Shown: in pieces, positions 49,381 through 61,557 of the stretch | How positions within the stretch are numbered: the first letter of the stretch is position 1 | Layout of the letters: each line of letters starts with the position of its first letter | Assembly: GCF_000516985.1 (NCBI RefSeq) | Contig: NW_006917098.1 | Span: 1,116,001 to 1,180,000, forward strand | DNA from: Pestalotiopsis fici W106-1 | Lineage: Eukaryota; Ascomycota; Sordariomycetes; Amphisphaeriales; Sporocadaceae | Direction of reading: 5' to 3' | Length of the DNA stretch: 64,000 nucleotides | The notes under the pieces: model-generated | Databases searched by the model: none | Told to the model about the DNA's origin: nothing | Seen by the model: the letters and a program-made list of their open reading frames with translations, nothing else | Position numbers and translations under genes: made by a program

Positions 49381-50523
49381 ATGAACAACGAGACTGTCGG
49401 TTCACTCCTGGCCGTCATTGCGAATTCGATCAACGATGGCCTCCGTATTATGATGTTCGCCGACAAGCGCGTCTGGGGCCCTGACGAGTTTGAGCAGCTG
49501 AGATTACTGGAAGAGACCCTGGACGAGGCAAAGAAGGACTTTCAGAGCTTACCGTCACTTATACACGGGCGAGGATACTATGAGCATGACAGAAAAGGTA
49601 CGTGGGACCAGCTTACATACAAGCTCTTAGTAGCCCCTCTCCGCTTGCAGAGGAGTTGGCTGTGTGCAATCAAGTGATGGCCCATTGTGAAGCCAGAGAC
49701 CCTCAATCTGATTCGAATGTGGAAAACCCCCTGGAAGAGAAATATTGACCTAATAAGTACGCTTTTCACAGTCGAATCACTCGAGGACCTCCGATTATTA
49801 TGCACGCGGTTCGAGCTTCATGCACAAAACTTCAAGGAATGGGTGAAAACGGGCGGCCCCATCAATCCAATATGGGCGCGCGAGACGATTGAACTTCGCA
49901 ACGATCTACACCGAGCACAATGTCGAGCGGCGAGGCGCATATTCAACTCGGAGCAGGAGACAAGGACCCGCTGTCTGGGTGCCTTTCAGGTTCACAGGGT
50001 ACAACGGTCACCCGAGAACTCGCAGCAGAGGGGCCTCGAGGAGCTCGTGGTTTGCAACTCGACGGGTAAATTTGAACGCTTTGGCGAGGGTGATATTGCC
50101 TTTGCCTGCGACTTTTGCGACGGGCACATTGTATGGGAAGACCTCAGAGAAATGCCGTCGATTAGAAGAGTAACACAAGACGCTCCCGAACCTACCAGCG
50201 CTTCTGGTATGGCGCCCGCGCAGGACAAGACTTGGGAGGCGATAGGTTTCAAGTCGTCGGATGGGGAAGAAAAGACGATTGTGTTCGCACCGGTCGCGAT
50301 AGCAAATCACCTGCCCCCGGAACCCGGCGCGTGGGAGGCCCGGATTCTGTGTCCGTTCTGTGACGACTATTATACGGAAGAACAGGGCGAGAACGACATG
50401 GACAGGGTGAAATGGAATCTCGACGAGGGTGGTTACGGCGACCTGAATGAGTTCCACGAGCATCTTGCCTGGAGCCACGCAGAGAGTTCACTGCAGAAAG
50501 CGGCTAACTGCTCCATCATGTGA
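49381..50523 (+). CDS. Uncharacterised fungal protein with Cys/His clusters
   Basis: Predicted about 334 residues; family not named. Best exon model: 49381..49597, 49651..49686 and 49772..50523. Exon 2 is 36 nt; skipping it also keeps frame (49597 joined to 49772), so the middle is uncertain. The N-terminal half is helical (TVGSLLAVIANSINDGLRIM). The C-terminal half has two likely zinc sites: CDFCDG (with nearby VCNSTGKFERFGEGDIAFA before it) and CPFCDDYY followed about 40 residues later by HEHLAWSH, a C2H2-like arrangement. Such proteins seem widespread in filamentous fungi in my memory but without assigned function. No signal peptide; the C terminus ends in CSIM, which has the form of a CaaX box (C-S-I-M), hinting at farnesylation. 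Confidence 0.7.
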
Positions 50524-53500
50524 TGTAGCAGCACCCTGCCCGTCATCTATTTGCAGTTTTGTCTGGCGTTTTGATAGAACTGGAGGGAAAGATGTTTTAC
50601 GCTCAGCAAGAGCAGTTTTGCATAGTCAAGAGCCGGCGTTTGTTTGGTTTCTGCAGACATGATCAGCAGCATTTCTTGCAGCCAATCTATAGAAAATAAT
50701 AATGAAATCTCTGGCCAGATTTTAGGCCCCAATTGCATGCCAGATCACCATGGCCATCACCGCGGTTAAGATCTTTTCTGCAATGTAGTGTACAGAACCC
50801 ATGACCTCCCTTGGGAGAATTGCCGTGTACAAGTCAAGATATCAATAGCGACGAAGAAGAAGGGCACTAGAGCGGCGTACAGTATGGCGGGTGGGATCAA
50901 CCAGAAATAAGGGCCCGGCTATTTGCTTGCTCAACGACGACAAGTTTCTCAGCGCCAAGTACATTTATAGCAGCCAAGTGCCATGGCTCGCGACTCTTCG
51001 AGTGAACCAACATGGGTAGGCGGGGGAGCTTCAGAACTCGATATCAATATCAGATGTTTCATGGGAATAGAAATTAAGACGCATAACATCTCAAGCCTAC
51101 ACAAGCAATCCAAACAAGCCCGGCCGCGCCGGAACCCAAGTCTGGTATCGTGTCTCATCACCAGCGTGACTCTGGGTTGCAGCCTTTTTGTGACACCCCA
51201 TCACGATGTCTCTTTCTCATGCAACATGTTGGTAGTACCGAATTATTCAATAGTTTCTCTACTAGTGTCTGGCAAGCCAGGCACCAGGTTACGGCATCCC
51301 TTCAGCCTCAAAAGGATGACGACGAACAAGGTCAAGAAATGTGGCTCGTAGTTAGGAAAGAAACGAATTCCCCGATCAAGATCTCGCAACTGAAAATGCA
51401 AAGAATTAGCATCTTGTACCGAGGAAGACGCATTTTGCCAAACGTACCGTGCATCATCTCCTGTCCAGGGGTGTCTTGGAGCTGTCATCCCGACATTTTG
51501 GACGGACAGGGATATAATGCATGACTTGCAGATACTGATCGACCATGCGTTTAGACTAACAGGTAAAGAGAAGGCAATACATACTCGGAAGTCGTCGTCG
51601 TCTTTCTTTGTCCGTTGCACTGCAAATGTCCCACATACATGGCCAAGCACCAAGGTTCTTCGTTGCAGGTAAATGGAGCATTTAATTGATAAGAGAAAAG
51701 CGTCTCAAATGTACACACAAGGTATCCTCTTTTCTCGTTCCTCCGACACAGGACATGGGGTTCACGTGGCACCGGCAGTGGATAGCATCGTACAAGAGTT
51801 TTATACAAATTCCTGTCTTATTAGATTTATAGATCTCCATAAAACATGTCAACGAATTCTGTCAAATGAATAGCGAGTATATCCCCGACAAGGAATACCA
51901 AGTAACATGTCTCTCTCTCATTCCGCTCCTCTTGGAGGAATTCAAGAAATAATTAGCCCACTTGATCATTAATGACCCTTGAATGGCCAAGCACACTCCC
52001 CGGAGCTGTTCCGTCTATCCATTGTGTAATATGATAGGCTCCTGACTCAGCAACCACAACCTTGGCTATTTGTGGTGAAAGCTACCGAAGCTTTCACCAT
52101 TTGGTCAAAGGTCCAGACTTGATCGCGTGCGTGTTCATGGTTTAATACTATTTATTTCTGGGTAATGCCGGTAGTTTTCTTCCCCAAGGCACATGCATAC
52201 ACGTGCCGAGATGGCCATTTTCCTCCTCAGCCATACCGGAAGTGGTCAAGAAGAGATGCCATCGCCAAGTGATGGGGTTGTGGTTTATGCTCTTTCTGGC
52301 AAGGATTCGCAGCAAGGTATATGATTTTTCAGCTGGGGGGGCGTCCCCATTTCCGCACTACCGGAAGAAGGCCTTTTGTTTTTGTAATTTGCGGCTTATC
52401 AGGGGATCTAATAAAAGTACAATGTTTTTTCCTATTCAGCTGGCTACTTAAGTACAAAAATGTCTCCCGATCCCTCCTGCCATTGAAAAACATCACGATC
52501 GTGAATTGAATGCGCAACTTTGGCGATTCATTGATCTTCAAATGATGGTAATTTCCTTTCCCTTATTCGGCCCCTCAGATGAGCGATTCCCCCGTTCTCA
52601 TATGACTGTCCCTGCAGGTGGTGCCATTGTGCAAAACAAAAACTCCCATGTGCAAAACGGTGATGAATGCTGGATGCGAAAAATGCAGGTCAAATCGACG
52701 ATGCAGTGTCCTGCCAAGTGAAGTGTCACGTCTTCAAGTTGATGATGATGCCGTCATACAGAGGAAAGAGACGGCGCTTGTAAGGATGAGGGGAAGGGAA
52801 GCTAGGAAACATTTTTTGACACCAGTCCGTCGTTGAAGTCTAAACTCATCGCCTCTCGAGTGTCTTTTCCCCTCTTTTGGACGATCTGGCGCTGATCAAG
52901 CCCAAGTCCGGGCTGAAGCCATTCTGCTCGGCCGGATCCAGAAGCCGTCGACACTAGAACACCAAACTAATTTACCCAAGCTATCCGGGACGAAGGACAT
53001 CCGCCATAGCTAGGTACGTCAAGTTGGACGTACCTTGTCGAGCCTAGAAGCAACGTCAGTGACGAAATCCATGTTCGCCAATGGTCACACTGCCGCTGGG
53101 CTGCTCTATCTGTTGTACCTGCTTCAGTGGCACCCTCGGGAAGACATGTGAGGCCCAATGACAGAATGGATATGCCAGGGACATACGACTTGATTAGTCT
53201 CATGTCCCTGTTCAACCGTCCTTTTTTAATTCTATAGTTGGGGAGTATAAGTGCAAGCATATTGCCCGGCTCGTGTAGTAAGATGCTTGTTTTGTGTTTT
53301 TGGCCTATTAGTCCTGAACTTGCTTTTCCTCGACGTAAAGTATAATACTTTTCCAGCGTCACAGCTTAATGACGGACTGATTCCCAAACGGACCATCGTG
53401 ATCCGTTGACTTTGAAGGGAAAAAAGCAAAAAAAAAAATTGCGAGCAGCCACGGCAAGCCATCGCTGCAAGCCCGTTCCTGACAAAAGTAGAGTTCGGGC

Positions 53501-53528
53501 ACACCCTCGGACGGTCTTCCTGGACGTC
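50524..53528. other. 3-kb region with no gene seen
   Basis: Between two plus-strand genes. Only short frames, none with homology. It presumably includes the promoter of the RGS-LOV gene. Confidence 0.5.
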
Positions 53529-55321
53529 ATGTCTTACTGGAAACGCTCCCGCAGTCCCTTGGATCAGCATCATCAACAGCCGCCATACGCCACTATTCAG
53601 CAACAGCAGCAGCAGCGCAGCTTTCCCCCAAGGATTTCGTCGAAAAACAAACCACTACCCTTGGATCCCATGAACGTCCACTCGATCAGCGCCTTTGGGG
53701 ACGAGCACGAGCACGGGGATGGCGCAGAAGGTGCTGAAATACCAGACATTCCAATGCGGAAATCAAGCCGGCACCTTTCTGTCAGCGATCTCATCACCTC
53801 TCCTCCGTTAAAGTCATTTCGCAATAAGCCAAGATTTGTCGAAGACATAGACAGCAAGCCCACCAATCAAAACTCTACACAACAGTCTACAGCAGGACCA
53901 GGACCATCAATGAGGTGAGTTTCTTTGTTTTTGTTTTGCTCCATCGGCTGGCTGTGGACTGTATACATGTCTTGGCCCGGCAAATATGTAATAGCCACGG
54001 AAGGGACCTATTTTGTCTGACCTTTGTTCTACCGAGAAACTATAGCCCAGAACGTGTTTCCCACGAGGATGTTAAGGATCACGTCAGTAACGACGACGCG
54101 GAATATACCCATGACCCAGTGGCGAGCCGTACCGCCTCGACGGCCCCAAAGAGCCTCATGTCCAAGTCTTCCTTTTCTCGCCCGGGCTCCTCGGCCTCTT
54201 CTGCGGTTCACGCCAATAGCGGATCCGCATTGCCCGCGCTGCAGACCCGGGCCATAATCGAAAACGACGGTCTCGAGCCGCTGGCCGAGGAGGAGATTGA
54301 CCCTGCCTCCTTTGACCTCGTGGTACCGGCGCACGCCCCGGGCAAGCAGTACTCGCTCGAGGTGCAGTCGGAGCAGCTCTTTGCGCCAAAGCACCTCGGC
54401 ATCATCTTTGAGGACCCCGTGCTCCTGCAGCGCTTTACCAACTTCATTTACCAGCGGCGGCCCGAGTCGGTGCCCCTGCTGCAGTACTATCTGGACGTAC
54501 TCAAGGCGCTCAAGGCCATTGACTATGCCAATGCCGTCGTGGGCGGCCTGCAGGCCGTGAACGACCTGCCCTACACGGCCGAGCCCGTCGACAAGACGCT
54601 CAATCGTGTGTTGCGGGAAAAAGCCGACAAGGCTTTCGAAACGCTGGCGACAGAGGAGTTGCCCGCGTACATTACTTATACATATATTCAGACCGTGTCC
54701 GTGACGATCAAGAGGCGCATCGCCGATACGTTACCATTACATTTACGCGAAATGTCCGAGGGTTTGGCCGAGGTTTTCTGCCTGACAGATCCTTCGAGGC
54801 CAGACAATCCCATTATTTTTGCCAGTGAAGGTAAATTCTTTTCCTTCTGCCCTTTTCAAGACCTGGGAGAAAGTCTCCATTTGTCCAAGATGGCTAGCTG
54901 ACAATGGCTGAAACACGACTATAGAATTCCACAGAACCACACAGTACGGCATGTCGTATGTGCTGGGCCGCAACTGTCGCTTCCTCCAAGGGCCCAGGAC
55001 CAATCCTTTTAGTGTGCGGCGCATCCGCGACAAGCTCAACGCTGGCCGTGAGCACTCGGAGACGTTTCTCAATTATCGTCGCGACGGCTCCCCGTTTATG
55101 AATCTCCTCATGGTAGCGCCCCTCTTTGACTCCCGCGGCGTGGTGCGATACCATATTGGTGCCCAGGTCGACGTCTCGGGCCTGGTCCGGGACTGCGCGG
55201 GTTTGGATTCGCTCGCCCGGCTGGTGGAGCGTGAGAATGAAGCAGATGGCGGCTCATCGGAGCCGCTGCCGGTCCGGATTCATGCAAAGCCGCAGGCAAA
55301 CGGTAGTGGTCATATCATGAC

Positions 55322-55352
<31 letters not shown>

Positions 55353-56486
55353 ACGGGTAGAACGGATGGTGGTGGCGAGAGAGATCAGAACAATGAGCAG
55401 AAGGATGATTTCCGCGAGCTGGCTTCCATGTTTTCCCTCGGCGAACTCAAGACGGTCCGGGAACACGGCGGCTCGTACCACCGCATCCACCAAGCCGAAT
55501 TGACCGACACGGACACCGTGGGCGCCAACTGGGCCAAGCCGCGGCTGCTGATAAAGGACGACGCAACCGTCGGGCGCCGGAGCTCCGATCCCTTGCTCCA
55601 GACATCGGTAGCGCCGCCCGTCGGCGGCGAAGGAGGAACCGGCGGAGGACCAGGAGGAGTGTCGTCCCAAATGGTCGGCGGCCGCCTCGCCGGCGTCTAC
55701 GAGCACTACCTCCTGGTGAGGCCGTACCCCAGCCTGCGCATCCTGTTTGCGTCGCCGCGGCTGCGGGTCCCGGGCATGCTGCAGAGCAACCTCATGTCGC
55801 GGATCGGGGGCTCGCCCAAGGTGCGCGAGGCCATTGCCCAGGCCTTTGCCGACGGCAACGGCGTCACGGCCAAGGTGCGCTGGACCACGTCGCGGACGAG
55901 CAACGGGTCCGACCGCGGCCGGTGGATGCACTGCACCCCGCTCCTGGGGTCGAATGGCGCCGTCGGCGTCTGGATGGTGGTGCTGGTCGATGACGAGCAG
56001 GATCCTACGAATGGCGACGCCGGGTCGCGCGATGCTCCGCCGGTCGATCGGTATATTTCCCGTGCGGCACCAGGAAGCGGCGGTGTTTATGGTGGTGGTA
56101 GTAACGTAATGAGTAATATTGGCGCCGGCGCAAGTATAGATAATCTCAGTCTCACGAGCTTTGGCGACGGCGGACTCAACGATCGGGACCTCTTTGGCGC
56201 TCCCGCCGAGGACAATCGCGGTGGTGGTGGTGGTGAGCCGCAACAACAACAACAACAACCGCAGCAGCAGCAGCAACAGCAGACACCACGCGGACGAACT
56301 CTTGGTGGCAGTGGCGGATATGGCTACGATTCGCCCCCGAGTAATCAACGAGGCGGTGGTACCATGTCGGCGCAAAGCAACAGGCGCACGCCGGCCCTGA
56401 ATGGACTCGCAATGCACGATCCGCGCGGCAGCCCCAGTAATGATGCCTCAAGGCGGGCGACGCCTGATACTGTGAGGACTCACTAA
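53529..56486 (+). CDS. RGS-LOV blue-light photoreceptor (BcLOV4-like)
   Basis: Predicted 910-residue protein combining a regulator of G-protein signalling domain with a flavin-binding LOV domain. Exons 53529..53914, 54046..54830 and 54925..56486; introns 131 bp and 94 bp. Order: disordered Gln/Ser-rich N terminus (1-235), RGS-like helical domain (about 245-355, IIFEDPVLLQRFTNFIYQRR), LOV domain (about 368-470) with the photoactive Cys408 in LGRNCRFLQG, NYRRDGSPFMNLLMVAP and YHIGAQVDVSG, then linkers with two poly-Gln runs and a second PAS-like segment (about 600-720, YEHYLLVRPYPSLRILFAS, RWMHCTPLLGSNGAVGVWMVVLVDD) that lacks the LOV Cys motif. Architecture matches Botrytis BcLOV4, whose LOV domain drives light-dependent membrane binding. 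Expected role: blue-light control of heterotrimeric G-protein signalling. Confidence 0.9.
55323..55352 (+). repeat. CAA repeat coding ten Gln in the RGS-LOV gene
   Basis: Ten CAA codons in a row just after the LOV domain. A second Gln-rich tract (six CAA, one CCG, then CAG/CAA) lies at about 56238..56279 near the C terminus. Confidence 0.95.
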
Positions 56487-57443
56487 TTATTGCGGAAAAC
56501 GCATCGTTGATTGGGTCATGAACGGGAATATTCTCTGAAAGGATTAAATTTGGGAGACGAAGGAAACTGTTTATTGGACTATTGGGACGTGATATGAAAA
56601 CGACTTGTGGATACGAAATCAATCTCGGGGTTGGGATCAGTCTGTTTTTTTTTTTCGTAACGGACGGTGCGGTTTTGCTTTTCCTTGTTATGAAATATGC
56701 TGGTGGATACCCAACGATTTGATATATGATATCCATATATAGGTGGCGAGTGTTGCAGTAGGGCTGAATCCCGTTGAGGAAGGCAATTGAATGGACAAAC
56801 AAGCAGAGTTTCGATTCGGTAACATTCTTCTTCATGTGCGGGCTTCCAGTGCCCAACTTGTGTGTATAATCATAGTTTCCAAACCCAGAATACCATTACA
56901 GTAGTTGTTGAAGGGCGTAATCGAGATATTAATGGCAATGATTCAAAGTATCCCCTTTCCACAATCAACAAGCAATAACTTGGAACTAGAATTATTTACA
57001 TTAATGCTTCACAACAATAGATAATCATGTACATGTTACATGGATTTATTGTAAATCAACCTGATTCATCTCAACGTGCTAGGTCTTGCTGTGGCATGCA
57101 GGACACCGGATTTGGTGGACGTCTGCTCTGCTTGCTTTCTCTCGCCTGCGCACTCGCTATCTCGCTTCTCTATAATAGTGTGACCCAGTGTAGGTCTATA
57201 CCAATACCAATGACCCTGCTCCTTTCAGGTATTAGGTGTCTATATTTCTTTCAGGCTGTACAATTATAATGTGTTCCTAAACATCCTCCCGCTCCCAAGC
57301 ACACGAAAAGGGAGGGGTATATGCATTATCAACCGCCGCCATTGGCCATGCCTCGAAACAAGGGAGATGTTGGCAGTTTTTCGCGGGGGTAAAATACCGT
57401 CGTCTAATGTAAAGAAAACCAAATATACGTGGTCATTTCACGT
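56487..57443. other. Intergenic between convergent genes
   Basis: About 960 bp of 3'-UTR-like sequence between the RGS-LOV gene and the acidic coiled-coil gene; nothing else seen. Confidence 0.55.
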
Positions 57444-58631
57444 TTATGCAGATGATTCGGCTTCTTGTGCAACTAGTCTGGCTCGCCAGTCGTTGCACAT
57501 TTGCTCAAAACCACTGACAACGTCTCGACAGACGTCGGCACATTCCCTCTTCTCGAGGCGCTCGCCCCAGTTTCCCCTGGTGAGCCACCTCTCGCCCTCC
57601 TCTCTGAGCTCCTCTTCCCGCCTCATGTCTGCCACCATGTCCTTGGCAGACTTGAGCCTCCTCGTTGCCGTTGTTGTCGTCTGGCGAGACATGTGCAGTG
57701 TGTCTGAAAGATAGTTCAAGGTCTGGACCAGGTCCGATGTGAGGGTTTGCAGGGCTGACAGGGAGTTGTACGCTGCGGTTGCTGGCCGCGGCATGTCGTC
57801 CGAAAGGGAGTTCAGCAGAGGTAGTAAATCATCTATGGTCTCTGCGTCTGGGGGCATCACCAATGGTGATAGGAGCGGGAATGTGAGATTGTGTAATTGG
57901 CGAGTCTGATGCGCCAGATGGGTTGCCAAGGCCGAGTGTGCTGTGATCAGCCTGGTTGTGCTGCCCTCTACGCTGGCTTGTGATCCCAGGTCGCGCAGGC
58001 CTTCTGTTACCCGATGAAAGACCTTGTCGGCAGGTCCGCTCTCTGTCCCCCTCCTTGCAAGTGATTCAACGGCGTCCATCCTGGCCACCAAGCTGGGGGG
58101 CATGCCGGCAGACTCTAGATCGGACTCTGAACCATATTCACTTCCATCGTATGCACTGCCTTGTCTGCGGTGGCTCTTGGGATTTGGCGGTGGGCTGAGC
58201 TCTAGGTTCTTGTTTCTTGCTGGTAGTTGTTTGCGATCCTCAACATCTACACCGCTGTCTCGAATATCCTCGGCACGGTCCTTGGGCGACTCGAGACCAC
58301 CGTCGGATGGCTGTTCGCCTTCGCCTTCTCCTTCGCCGTCACCGTCTCCGTCCTCGTAGTAGCCATCGTCGTCTTCGTCGCCCGAGAGGGCATCTGCCAG
58401 CTCGTCTGCTAGGTTGCCAAGCCCGTTGTCACCGCCGTCAAAATTCCCGCCGCTGAAGGTGCTGAGGTCTTGGTCGTTCATGTTGTGCGACATGGGGGTC
58501 ATGAGATCTTGAAAGGAGGATTTGGAAGTGCGTCGTTTGGCGTTGGGCGAGGAGCCAGGAGAGGAATAGTGATTATTGTCCACAAAGGAGGACTGCCTCG
58601 AGTGCCGCGGCGTTTGCGGCGAGGAGGCCAT
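57444..58631 (-). CDS. Uncharacterised acidic, coiled-coil protein
   Basis: Single-exon gene, 395 residues, family not recognised. The first 55 residues are Ser/Pro/Arg-rich with several SP/TP sites (possible CDK/MAPK sites); next come a Gly/Asn-rich stretch containing NMNDQDLSTFSGGNFDGG and an acidic repeat region of Asp, Gly and Glu (about residues 85-110). The C-terminal 200 residues are helical with heptad-like spacing (MDAVESLARRG ... LQTLTSDLVQTLNYLSDTL, and a charged helix rich in Glu and Arg near the end). No signal peptide, membrane segment or enzyme motif. The pattern fits a cytoskeletal or spindle-associated adaptor, but that is a guess. It is divergent to the NatB catalytic gene across 1.7 kb. 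Confidence 0.8.
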   Translation of the reverse strand: MASSPQTPRHSRQSSFVDNNHYSSPGSSPNAKRRTSKSSFQDLMTPMSHNMNDQDLSTFSGGNFDGGDNGLGNLADELADALSGDEDDDGYYEDGDGDGEGEGEGEQPSDGGLESPKDRAEDIRDSGVDVEDRKQLPARNKNLELSPPPNPKSHRRQGSAYDGSEYGSESDLESAGMPPSLVARMDAVESLARRGTESGPADKVFHRVTEGLRDLGSQASVEGSTTRLITAHSALATHLAHQTRQLHNLTFPLLSPLVMPPDAETIDDLLPLLNSLSDDMPRPATAAYNSLSALQTLTSDLVQTLNYLSDTLHMSRQTTTTATRRLKSAKDMVADMRREEELREEGERWLTRGNWGERLEKRECADVCRDVVSGFEQMCNDWRARLVAQEAESSA

Positions 58632-60366
58632 GGCTGCTGGGCTGGGATGACGATTGATTTAAATGAAAGAGCCGGGTGGGTTGGGCTGCTAATTAGAGGT
58701 TCTCTGACGCGTGAGATGTGCACGCAGCATAAAATTTCGGGTACGGAGTAGACAGTCGGTGTCCGGTGCAGTCTGTGACTAGAGATGAACAGGTGGGAAT
58801 TACGGGTGTTGAAGGGGCTGACAAGAATAGTTGGGCTCCCTAGTTTGGTCCGCTTTGTCGTTTTATTGTTATTCAGGCGTATGTGGTCGTGGTTTGGTGG
58901 TGTTTTGTTTATGGTCCGGAAAGTCGGAGTACGTACAAAGTAGACGCTAACTGGGAAGACTGGTCGACTTTTCGTTGTATATTTTTTTACTTTTTTTTGC
59001 TTCTTCCTCGCTCCGTCTTTGTTTTTCCCACCTTCGACGTGGTGACAAAGTCGCTGGGTGGAGTTTTTTTTTGTTTGGAAATGGGGCCAGGGAGGATACC
59101 CTTTGACGACGATGGGCTTGCTTGTATATCAGATGTGCTTGATCTATAATAATAATAATAACAGGACTTTGCGCATGGGGCAGCTTGTGAGTGATGTGTC
59201 TAGCCGGAGTGTAGACGGACGGCACTGACGGGCTGGGTCGAGTACCAGCCAACAACGAAATGATCAAATCACATGCACTCCTTTGTTTGACGGGAGATCG
59301 CTGGATGGATGGAAGAGGATCACAAGAAGGTAGGTTAGGTGACTGAGAGGTGCATTTGGTCGGTCGTTCAAGGGGAGAAACAAAACAACCATAAAGGAGA
59401 CAGACGGCAAACCCTGAGGACGGGTAACCAAGAGTCTTGACTCGCCGGCCCTGACGATCGCATTTGCTATCAATCCAAAGCTGGCGATGGTGGACACACT
59501 GCGCGGTCCTCGTCAATCCGTCGTCTTGTAGCGTGTTGACTTTGGGGCGCGCTGGGCGTTCAGGGGTCTGCCTACAAGGTTAGGTACCTTTACCTTAATG
59601 TGTTTAGGTCCGCGATTGGCATCACTGAACGGAAATTTTTGGCTCTCAAAGTTCAGGGCGCCAGGCACATTAGCGGGGATTTAATGCATAATTGACACCT
59701 GGGTCTTTTATTACGTGGGCTTGCACATGCTTGGTGCATTTCTTAGCCTATCTTAAGTTGACTCTGTAGGTAAGCAAGGAAGCATATTTATGTAGACATT
59801 TTATGCTCCATCAATACGTTGCGACATGCATATCTTCTCTTAGTGCACACATCTTTATTATCCACTCTGCTCAACTATCCCACCCACTCATCACTGCCTA
59901 CCAAACCTACACACAACGATAGTGGGGGAGTACGATGCCAAAACTTCACATTGCGCCTTTCAGATAGTCTGGGACTGTCCGGCCCTGGCCTCATATTGCG
60001 TGGATTCCAGTCTTTCGCTAGGTATGTTGAGTGATCCTTCCTTCTAGATTTACACCCCACAATCTGCCCAAAGACCGCCCGTCTTGTCGTTTTTTCCCTA
60101 GCCTCGATCTCGGTCTCAACTTTGCATGGGCTCCAGGACCCTATAATTGACCACACAGTCACTATAGACACCACGTGATATCAGTCGTTGCCTTCAAATG
60201 CCAGAGATTTTCTCTCGCAAATAACATCACGTCCTTCATTTGAGATTGGCGCCACAAGCTCTCATCAAGCTGGCTATCTGGGAAATATCTCATCAGACCG
60301 TGGCATAAAATCCACCTGACCTCTGCTACAAGAACACGCAGCTCGGATCCAACCACAACCGTCATC
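58632..60366. other. 1.7-kb divergent promoter region
   Basis: Between the acidic coiled-coil gene (minus) and the NatB subunit gene (plus). Contains A/T-rich simple tracts (for example TAATAATAATAA near 59149..59160). A minus frame of 189 codons (58947..59516) has no recognisable domain. Confidence 0.5.
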
Positions 60367-61085
60367 ATGGCCGTCAGCTTCCGGCGCTTCAGGCCCGAGG
60401 ACCTGAATAGGATCTCCCTGTGTAACTTGGATCCTCTCACCGAGACTTACGATATCTCCTTCTACCTACAGTACTATGCAAAGTGGCCTTCAATGTTCAT
60501 CGTTGCCGAGGATAGTCGGGGTAACATTGTTGCATACAGTAAGTCTCTATTTTTCCCAACTAGAAGATTCACCCAGAAGATTCTTTAAAGCACCGATGGA
60601 TGGTAATCGAGACTTTGGCTATTTACCACCACCACAAAAAAAAGAAGGACATATGCGCTGACATGAGCACAACCCTGGCAGTCATGGGCAAGCTCGAGTC
60701 TTCGCCGTCCTGGATGACCGGCTCACCGCACTACCTGCCCTGGCACGCCCACATCACGGCGCTGACCGTCTCCCCGGCGTACCGGCGGACGGGCATTGGC
60801 AGCATCCTGACGGAGCGGCTGGAGCAGGAGGCCGACGTCGGCCGCGCCTACTTTATGGACCTCTTTGTGCGCCGCAGCAACCAGCGCGCCATTGACTTTT
60901 ACCGCCGCAACGGCTACAGCGTCTTTCGTGTCGTCCGTGACTACTATGGCGACAACGTCACGGATCCCACCGCCTCGGGCGAGGACGCCTTTGATATGCG
61001 CAAGTCCATGAAGCGCGACGCTGCCGGCGAGCATGTCCGTGAGGACGGCGAGAAGTTTGAGGTCGATCCCGAGGATGTCTTTTAG
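60367..61085 (+). CDS. NAT3: NatB N-terminal acetyltransferase catalytic subunit (Naa20)
   Basis: Ribosome-associated acetyltransferase, 191 residues, that acetylates N-terminal Met followed by Asp, Glu, Asn or Gln. Exons 60367..60538 and 60682..61085; the 143-bp GTAAGT...TGGCAG intron splits the Ile codon of IVAYIMGKLE, a conserved point. N terminus FRRFRPEDLNRISLCNLDPLTETY and FYLQYYAKWP are diagnostic of Naa20; the acetyl-CoA loop RRTGIG is at residues 92-97, followed by YFMDLFVRRSNQRAIDFYRRNGYSVFRVV. The acidic C-terminal tail (EKFEVDPEDVF) is slightly longer than in yeast. Confidence 0.95.
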
Positions 61086-61557
61086 GCGGGCATGTGTCGA
61101 GGCTATAATAGGCGGGATTATCCTCGTGAAGAAGCATCTTGGTAAATAAAAAACTGGTCTCGTTGTTCAAAGGTCCAGCACGGAATATGGGCAACCCAAG
61201 TACAGAAGGCGTTCAAAAACGGTGTGCCCTCGGTGAATCGACAAGACTCTCATGATACGAACGAGGAATTGAGGATGCCTCATATACAGAAGACAATGAT
61301 AGTGCATAGAATCGCGATACGGAGAATTAAAAATAAAAGAATATATATGCTTGCTTATCCTCAGCTTTGAGTCCAACACTTTCCCCAATTGTCAAGGCTG
61401 AATACAATCATGAAAAAAAAAAAAAAAAAAAAAACCAATCAACAATTCGTCAAGGTCAATATGACCATATTTTAGCGGCAGTTACTTACCTGTTGCGATG
61501 TGACCAGAATAGACAAAACTAATTTGAGCTTAACGCATGCAAGAAATCATATTTCAG

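Noticed and set aside
55254..56417. 387-codon open frame on the minus strand
   Set aside because: Lies wholly antisense to the RGS-LOV coding exon; its Leu and Thr runs are the reverse reading of the CAA/CAG repeats and GC-rich codons. No domain.
58947..59516. 189-codon minus frame in the spacer upstream of the acidic coiled-coil gene
   Set aside because: No domain; composition follows local simple tracts and the region is a divergent promoter.
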